Below are positions 57,957-64,000 of a stretch of 64,000 bases of DNA, piece by piece. Source of the stretch: Notospermus geniculatus (Eukaryota > Nemertea > Pilidiophora > Heteronemertea > Lineidae). The stretch's first letter is position 1; the number at the start of each line of letters is the position of its first letter. Under the pieces are notes generated by a model that was not told the DNA's origin, did not search any database, and saw nothing but the letters and a program-made list of their open reading frames with translations. A program made the position numbers and the translations under genes. Location of the stretch: the NCBI GenBank assembly GCA_002633025.1, contig NMRB01001628.1, forward strand, positions 39,119 to 103,118, written 5' to 3'.

Positions 57957-60827
57957 AGATTACCAATAGGTTCAAATTGTTCTAAACATGTTTATCTATT
58001 GAAAGACGTTGACATTATCTTGATTTTATAATACTCAACTGAAGGTGCGTTCACACTAGGCTTTTACAACGGTTTCAAACCGATTTAAAAGGTTAAATCG
58101 TTTTAAGGTGCCACACTAGAGACCCTTTAAATCGATTTGACACCGTTTTAACGAAAACGGTGCACTGATGCGTTTTCACATCGATTTAAGCCAAACCGGT
58201 TCAGTTNTTGTAGGCATCGACCATGTCGACGTGCATGGCTTAATGTGTCAGGGAATTCCTATTCTATTCCAAATAGGGCAGCAACCAATCAAATTTCGTG
58301 CCGGACCTTTTCCACTACATGCATTGACTTCTAACAGTCGTGGGCAATAGCTGTGTCTCTCTTCGAAACCACTGAACCAGACTGGGCCGTCACGCGGTAC
58401 CGTGATGGAAACGTGCACGTGACTTTGTCGCGCCCAACCGCGCAATGACTGTTCAAAATACAATATTTGTTTCGGCAGAAAACACCTACAATCCTGCGTG
58501 GAGGGGACGGAAACTTCTCACCGTAAACTTATACAATTTTTGTCAATAAACAAGCAAGAATTCACTGTGTCATACTCACGTTTAAAGATTTTACAGGCAA
58601 TTTTCGACCGAAATTTACCTCGACAGCCGTAATGGCAGGCCTGCCATGCCTATTTGCATCATATACCATTTTCGGCGCCATAAACGCCTGCAAAGCCTGA
58701 AATTCAGTTCAGGTATGTAGGTAAGATGATAGAGATTGCATTTGGACAGGTCATTTCAAAATGACGCTTTTTTAAAACGATTGACGCTTTTTTGAAATTA
58801 GACGTGCTAAAGTCTCTTATCTTCGGGTGGCCTCGGTTAGCCGCGATTGTTGTTGTAATCTTCACAAGTAAACCATTGTAAACGTTGACTTCAACTGCCC
58901 CGTGATATCACGCTGCAGCGCGACCACCATTCCCACCATGCTCGGCGAGCAGTTGTGCGGTTGCGCCACATTCTATCCACTTCCTCTTTTCACCACGGAA
59001 GTCACGGTAAAGCGCGAATCACAGTACCGCGTGACGGCCCAGTCTGAAAACCAAACCGTTTCACCGCTTACGGTTACGTATATTAACTAAATGTAGTCGA
59101 TCACCTAAACGTGAGGGTGCGAAAGCTCACTAATGTCTTCTTGGGATACTTCTAGTGTAATTAACATGAGCAATCATGACACCTTCGCTTTAAATACCAC
59201 TGATCTTACTTGAGAGGTTCATTGTTGAAAAGTCCTGCTACCAAGAACCATGTTGACATGCGTCAAGTCTCAGAGAGGCAAGGACAAGCTTTGCCACGAT
59301 CGTTAGACACATTTATTCCGCAAGACACTTGTTGATGGCTCCAATCTATCAATGGCGATGTGCGAAACGAGGACAGTGCCGAGGGAATTTGACCAGAATG
59401 TGGGCAAACAAGGAAATGAGGAGATTGCTGGCAATAACCAGGACCGCAACCACGCACCTGACCCACTCCGTAGAGGTCAGATTGAACTCACTAACGGCCT
59501 TAAACGGGCCGCATCAGAGACATTGGAGACGACACAGCAGGTCCTAACTGGCCAACTTAGGGAAACAGATGATCAATGAGTTGCACAGCTGATCATAGGA
59601 GACGCAACATACGCAGACATCGCCATGAAGCCCAGCAGATTCTTCCCCAGCCAGTATCTGCCGAAGACATGGTCATCCCTGATGAATACCAGACAACGTG
59701 TCTAGGAGACACATTTTTATGAAGTCGTAGACTTCATATTGCTGGTGGTGTGGCCTGAATCGTGGCGTCTGTCGCTCTGTGTCTGGATAACCTCGTTCCT
59801 CTGGNGGGCACCGTAGAAATTGGCCAAAATGTCTGTTTTTACTCGCCGTACGGTCGCCGTACGGGCCCCGGAGATGTCCTCGGGCCACCGGCCGGCAAGC
59901 CGTCATTTTTCCCCATTTTTATGAAGTCTACGACTTCATATTGCTGGTGGTGTGGCCTGAATCGTGGCGTCTGTCGCTCTGTGTCTGGATAACCTCGTTC
60001 CTCTGGCTTACATCTGTGTAATTTCCGAGGGCCCAATCATCACTAACACCTGGAGACGAGGCGGGTTTTGTGAGCCAAAGTATAGCTTTTGGGATTGTGT
60101 ACATCCGCTGTTATAATAAAGTTCCGGGTTGTGGGTCTCAGATGGTGACCGTCCTATCTTATTTTTATCATTCTGTCAACCATACATTTTTATTCAATAA
60201 TAATAAAGGAGGTTTTTGTATTTTTGCCGTTGTTACTGAACTTGTAACCTGAGGCTGGTTTCGTCGAATCCGGCGCGCACGTATACAATGTAATACAACA
60301 TGGCAACAGGATTCGAAGTGGTGCGATAATTCAGGACAAAACTACCGCGGTATGTATTGTATAAAGGCCTACAACGTTTGAAGTATTCGGGGCATGTACG
60401 GTACATTGTTCACTTCGTCATATCTAGGCCTAGGTAAGCTAGATATTTCGTGGTTACTTTAAAGAGAATCATGAGAATATTGTCAGCCAGCTGGCTATGT
60501 GCATGATCGATGTGGGCTAGGCCTATGATGTCTGTGTGTGTGTAGTACTGCTGTGCATCTGTAGATTGGTGGAGTGCATGTAGGCCTACATGTAGGCCTA
60601 TATCACATAGGTATGGGCCCTACATTTGTCAGAAAGTCCACGGCGCACTTGGGTCAGAATGTCCACGGGTCTTTTGGTCAGAACTTCCACGGGATCGTCC
60701 ACTCTGACTCAAGCAAGGTTGACAAAATCTATTCAAGTTTGACAAAGATTTATTAAAGGAATTTAGATTGATACTATAAGTATTATCGATCGTTGAGGTG
60801 CCATGCTAGCCAGCTCTAGCTGTGTAA
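57957..60827. other. Gene-free stretch with a local direct repeat
   Basis: A ~90-bp block (TTTTTATGAAGTC...CTCTGG) is repeated at about 59715-59804 and 59918-60006. The sequence between them (GGGCACCGTAGAAATTGGCC onward) recurs at 62795-62852. Single Ns at 58207 and 59805 flag assembly doubt. A short open frame at 59350-59579 is unrecognised. A partial hairpin around GGTTTCAAACCGATTTAAA lies near 58055-58160. Confidence 0.5.
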
Positions 60828-61768
60828 AGGCGGTGACAGACTAGCGCGTGAGCAGCGCGTTGGGAAGCGTTCAACCAATCAGTGAGGCGGTAACACAGAC
60901 CGAAACAGCTATCGAAGGATCTGATTGGTGGAACGCCTGCAGGACGCGCTGCGTACGCGCCAGTCTGTCACCGGCTTTAGTGTGTAGGCCTACATGCCAA
61001 CATGGTGTAGGCTAGCCTAGCTATTTATTGTACGTTGGTGGAGTCAATCGTCAGCTGTTCACCAATGATATTACTCTCTCGTCTCACACTCGAGCAGGAC
61101 ACAATGTAGGCCTATTAAAATAAATAGTAGTCCTACTGGGGTAGCAGATTATGGTATACTTCTAGTAGGCTTAAGGCGGTGACAGACTAGCGCGTGCGTC
61201 CGCGCGCTTAAGCGAAGCAGCACGTACGCGAAGCAGCAAAAAACGCAGGACCGTGACAGACTAGTGCGTTCATCGCGCGGGCGCGCTTATTGTATGAAAT
61301 CACGCATCTGAAAATTATTGAATAGGGCATTTGAATTCAAGCCTCCCTTTCTGTATTGATTTCCATATAAGGTCAGCGTAGCGAGCGCGCATTGCGTAAA
61401 AATCGCTCGGCCAGTTGATCGAGTGAGGAACAACGCGTAGCCTCGCTTCGCGCACGCTGTAGTCTGTCACGTATGAAGGAAATGCATAGAAAGTGATCGG
61501 GAGCAGCAAACGCGTCGCTTACGGAACGCGCCGCGTTCGCGCTAGTCTGTCACCGCCTTTAGGCATTTGACAAATGACTTTGTTCGTATTGTTTTGTGTA
61601 GGCCTAGACCTTTAAGGCGGTGACAGACTAGTGCGTACGCGACGCGGAGCGACGCGTTTTCTTTTGTGTTTTTGCGCTCCACAGCACATGGTGCTCAGTG
61701 GTGCCTGAAAACACAAAAGAAAACGCTTAGCTCCGCGCGGCGTCGCGCTAGTCTGTCACAAGCTTTAC
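60828..61768. repeat. Cluster of three MITEs with AAGGCGGTGACAGACTAG ends
   Basis: Hairpins at 60828-60979, 61173-61563 and 61612-61768 each start with GGCGGTGACAGACTAG and end with CTAGTCTGTCAC or similar, with CGCG-rich interiors. The middle one contains a further copy (about 61249-61475). Confidence 0.8.
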
Positions 61769-64000
61769 AATGGCATGGGCTTGTCTGCGGTGCTCATTAT
61801 TTTGGTCTCGCAAAATCGTTTCATTTTTTCAGGTCTTCATCATTATTACTATCCACGGTCGGATCTGGCTTGGACTTGAAAAGTGTCTGAAGAACCGGGG
61901 TTTGCAGATGTCGGAGACGACTTGGATTTAATACGGTAGAGGCATAGCGAATGCGATCCAACCTTAGCCAACGGTCATACCGAACGCGAATTCGCATGCG
62001 ACAGGGCAACGCATGCGATTTATGCTTTGAGAGTCTTTGTTTGTGTGCAGTGCGGCGGAAATAAAAGCTTTGACGCACAGGACGACGAATCGCGTTCAGT
62101 ATANCGCATGCGTTGCCCTGTCGCATGCAAATGTGCATGTGGTAGGCCCCTAGGCTTACACATTAGACTAAATAGACTGTTATATGTATACAATGTAAAT
62201 TTATTTTTGTTACTGGGTACCAATATTCTATTAATAAATTTTCATTTGTTGTTAAAATTTTTTCAATTTCTCGTTTATCCACTGACATCCTACTGCAATC
62301 CTACGTCTACAATACTTCGTCCTTCAACTACTAGGCATCTTCGATATTTTTATCAAAGGCCGATCTGCTCACCATTGCGTTACATTGCACATCATCCTTC
62401 GAGAAATAGACCAGTCCGCGGCATATCCGCTGCCTCCCGAAGGGTGTAAAATTACCCAGTGGTAGCCGAAGACCCGATATAAAGTGCAATTTTATTGGTC
62501 AACCTGTTGAGCTGTAATGCAGTGGTGACCAGATCGGCCTTCGATTATCGAAGATGCTACTAGGCCTATGTTACTATTAAATGCAGTATCACGTAGCCTA
62601 CAGCACACCGACAACAACTTCATGGCTGGCCTTGGCCAGCTCTAGTTTAAGCCTAGGTCACAAATGCACCGGGCGCCGTACGATTTTCCCCACCCAGCGG
62701 CTTGCTGTTGATTTTAGAGTCTGAAACTAGGATCAAAGCTGAATTATGCCGAAATCGCCTCATTGGATAAGTGGAAATTAAACTAGATCAAACTGGGCAC
62801 CGTAGAAATTGGCCAAAATGTCTGTTTTTACTCGCCGTACGGGCCCCGGAGTGGATATGTGACCTAGGCTTTAGCTCTTTCGGGCGTCGGAAACACATCC
62901 TTGGCAGAATCGGTGGAGATGTGATTAATGCCTCAGTCACAAATGAAGCATCCGCCGGAGAATATCTTGACATCGGCATATTTTTGCGACGTTGCGGCCT
63001 GCGACGGATATTCCCACATACATGTATCTTTCACATATCCTTGAATATAGGATGGTTTTCGACGGGCACCCCGTGGGACACTGGCCAGTAATCGGCCGAT
63101 GTCGGCTGGTGTCTGTCGGATTTTGTTCCGACGAGTTGAAAATGGTTGGCCGATACCGTATAGTCCCCCACCGATGTCCCAGCGGGTATCGGCCCGCTGT
63201 TCGTCGGGCAATCCGGCGATTTTGAAAATCGGCCTTCGATCGACATCGGAGGGGACTCGGTCGCGCACCCGTGGGCGCACCTGTCGGACTTCGACCAGTG
63301 TCCGGAGGATAGCCCCCTGATGACGGCCGAAAATCGTCCGATCTACTCGGTGCCTGTTAGGGAGGAGGCTGACCGGTGGCTGGTGGTGTTGCAGGACGCT
63401 AAACAACGTCAGAATTCCCCAGAGGTCTTGTAGATCTTGCCTACCTAGTGTCGATGGCATACACTAGGTCAGCACGCTGTGTATGGGATATAAATGAAGA
63501 AGTCCAAAAGTCTAAATCCTGATGTATTCTCTGTATTACATGTAGTTCTCAACAGTAAAACGATACATGGAGTTTGATAGCCCACTCTCGTAACTAGCTA
63601 GCGGAAAATGATGAACATGAGTTGGACCAGGCAAAAAGGTGCTCAAGTCGGTCAACTCCAAACTCGATCCCTTGCCGGCTATTCCAGAACTGAACAACAT
63701 CGTGCTGTCACCAAAACTAGCCGTAACCATGCAACCATTTGTCAACACCCTGAATAACGTATTTGTAAACAGCGGAACTCCACATATACAATTAATCTAC
63801 TCAATTCAAGTCTCCTGTCAACTTGGTTATTGACCAAAGTATTTCTCACGACCAAGGCCTACTGAGTTGTGACCAGTCCAATATCATTAAAGTCAAACAT
63901 AATGAAAATGCTAACCCGAACCTAAACTCAACCCTATTCTAGGCACGTTCATATTGTTGACCAAATCAATATCTGCAAGTTCTAAAGACAGTTGAGTCGC
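61769..64000. other. Gene-free end of the window
   Basis: No supported exon. About 62330-62560 holds an inverted pair (TAGGCATCTTCGATATTTTTATC and GATTATCGAAGATGCTACTAGG). About 63060-63370 is GC-rich with repeated CGATGTCGG and TCGGCC words, and open frames on both strands there look compositional. One N at 62104. Confidence 0.45.

Noticed and set aside
59329-59579. Hypothetical protein starting near 59352
   Set aside because: Two overlapping frames of similar length, no motif, no splice support and repeat-rich surroundings.
62933-63460. 175-residue minus-strand frame
   Set aside because: The region is GC-rich and built from repeated CGATGTCGG/TCGGCC words with open frames on both strands; no family features.
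1-64000. CRISPR arrays, operons, bacterial promoters, riboswitches
   Set aside because: The sequence is eukaryotic; tandem repeats lack the spacer pattern of CRISPR and genes are intron-split.

Overview
The window is animal nuclear DNA. Genes are split by GT-AG introns, there is one rhodopsin-type GPCR family in tandem, and most of the sequence is transposon-derived: TIR elements, MITE hairpins, one LTR retroelement and simple repeats. The palindromic words AGGCCT, ACCGGT and ACATGT are very frequent. I associate that texture with marine invertebrate deuterostomes (echinoderm or hemichordate-like). That is an inference from texture; I cannot name a species.

The most notable object is at 2035-12502: a 10,468-bp DNA transposon with identical 90-bp terminal inverted repeats, flanked by a 5-bp target duplication (GAGAT). 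It sits inside the TM3 exon of a GPCR copy, and removing it restores the exon in frame. It carries two convergent genes, each starting just inside a TIR. One encodes a four-exon C2H2 zinc-finger protein. The other is a seven-exon gene for a protein of about 1,500 residues with an acidic N-terminus, a YqaJ/lambda-exonuclease-like nuclease domain, and a long C-terminal part with motifs that could belong to an RNase H-fold transposase. The big gene is intact except for one 1-base frameshift in the nuclease domain. It also contains an in-frame exon duplication.

From 1975 to about 27,500 lies a tandem array of at least five related class A GPCR copies (A to E, my labels). Only copy B (15768-17692, 350 residues) is intact. 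A is split by the transposon, D is frameshifted in TM7, and C and E are relics. The non-coding flanks are duplicated with the genes, so neighbouring copies serve as empty sites that confirm several transposon insertions.

From 27.5 to 40.7 kb I see no gene, only foldback and MITE repeats. From 40,718 to 47,811 is a three-exon gene for a 155-residue calmodulin-like EF-hand protein. Its second intron holds a dense repeat nest, including a 9-bp-TSD TIR element with a RecQ-like helicase fragment and a non-LTR retrotransposon tail.

From 49,190 to 55,351 is a nested stack: a foldback element (8-bp TSD, 16-bp tandem repeats at its ends), a TA-flanked MITE inside it, and a young Ty3/Gypsy retrotransposon (113-bp LTRs, TSD GTAAC) with gag and pol. 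From 55.4 kb to the end there is only minisatellite, MITE and unexplained DNA.

All exon joins were made by eye from splice signals and reading phase. Family names are from memory of motifs, not from searches.
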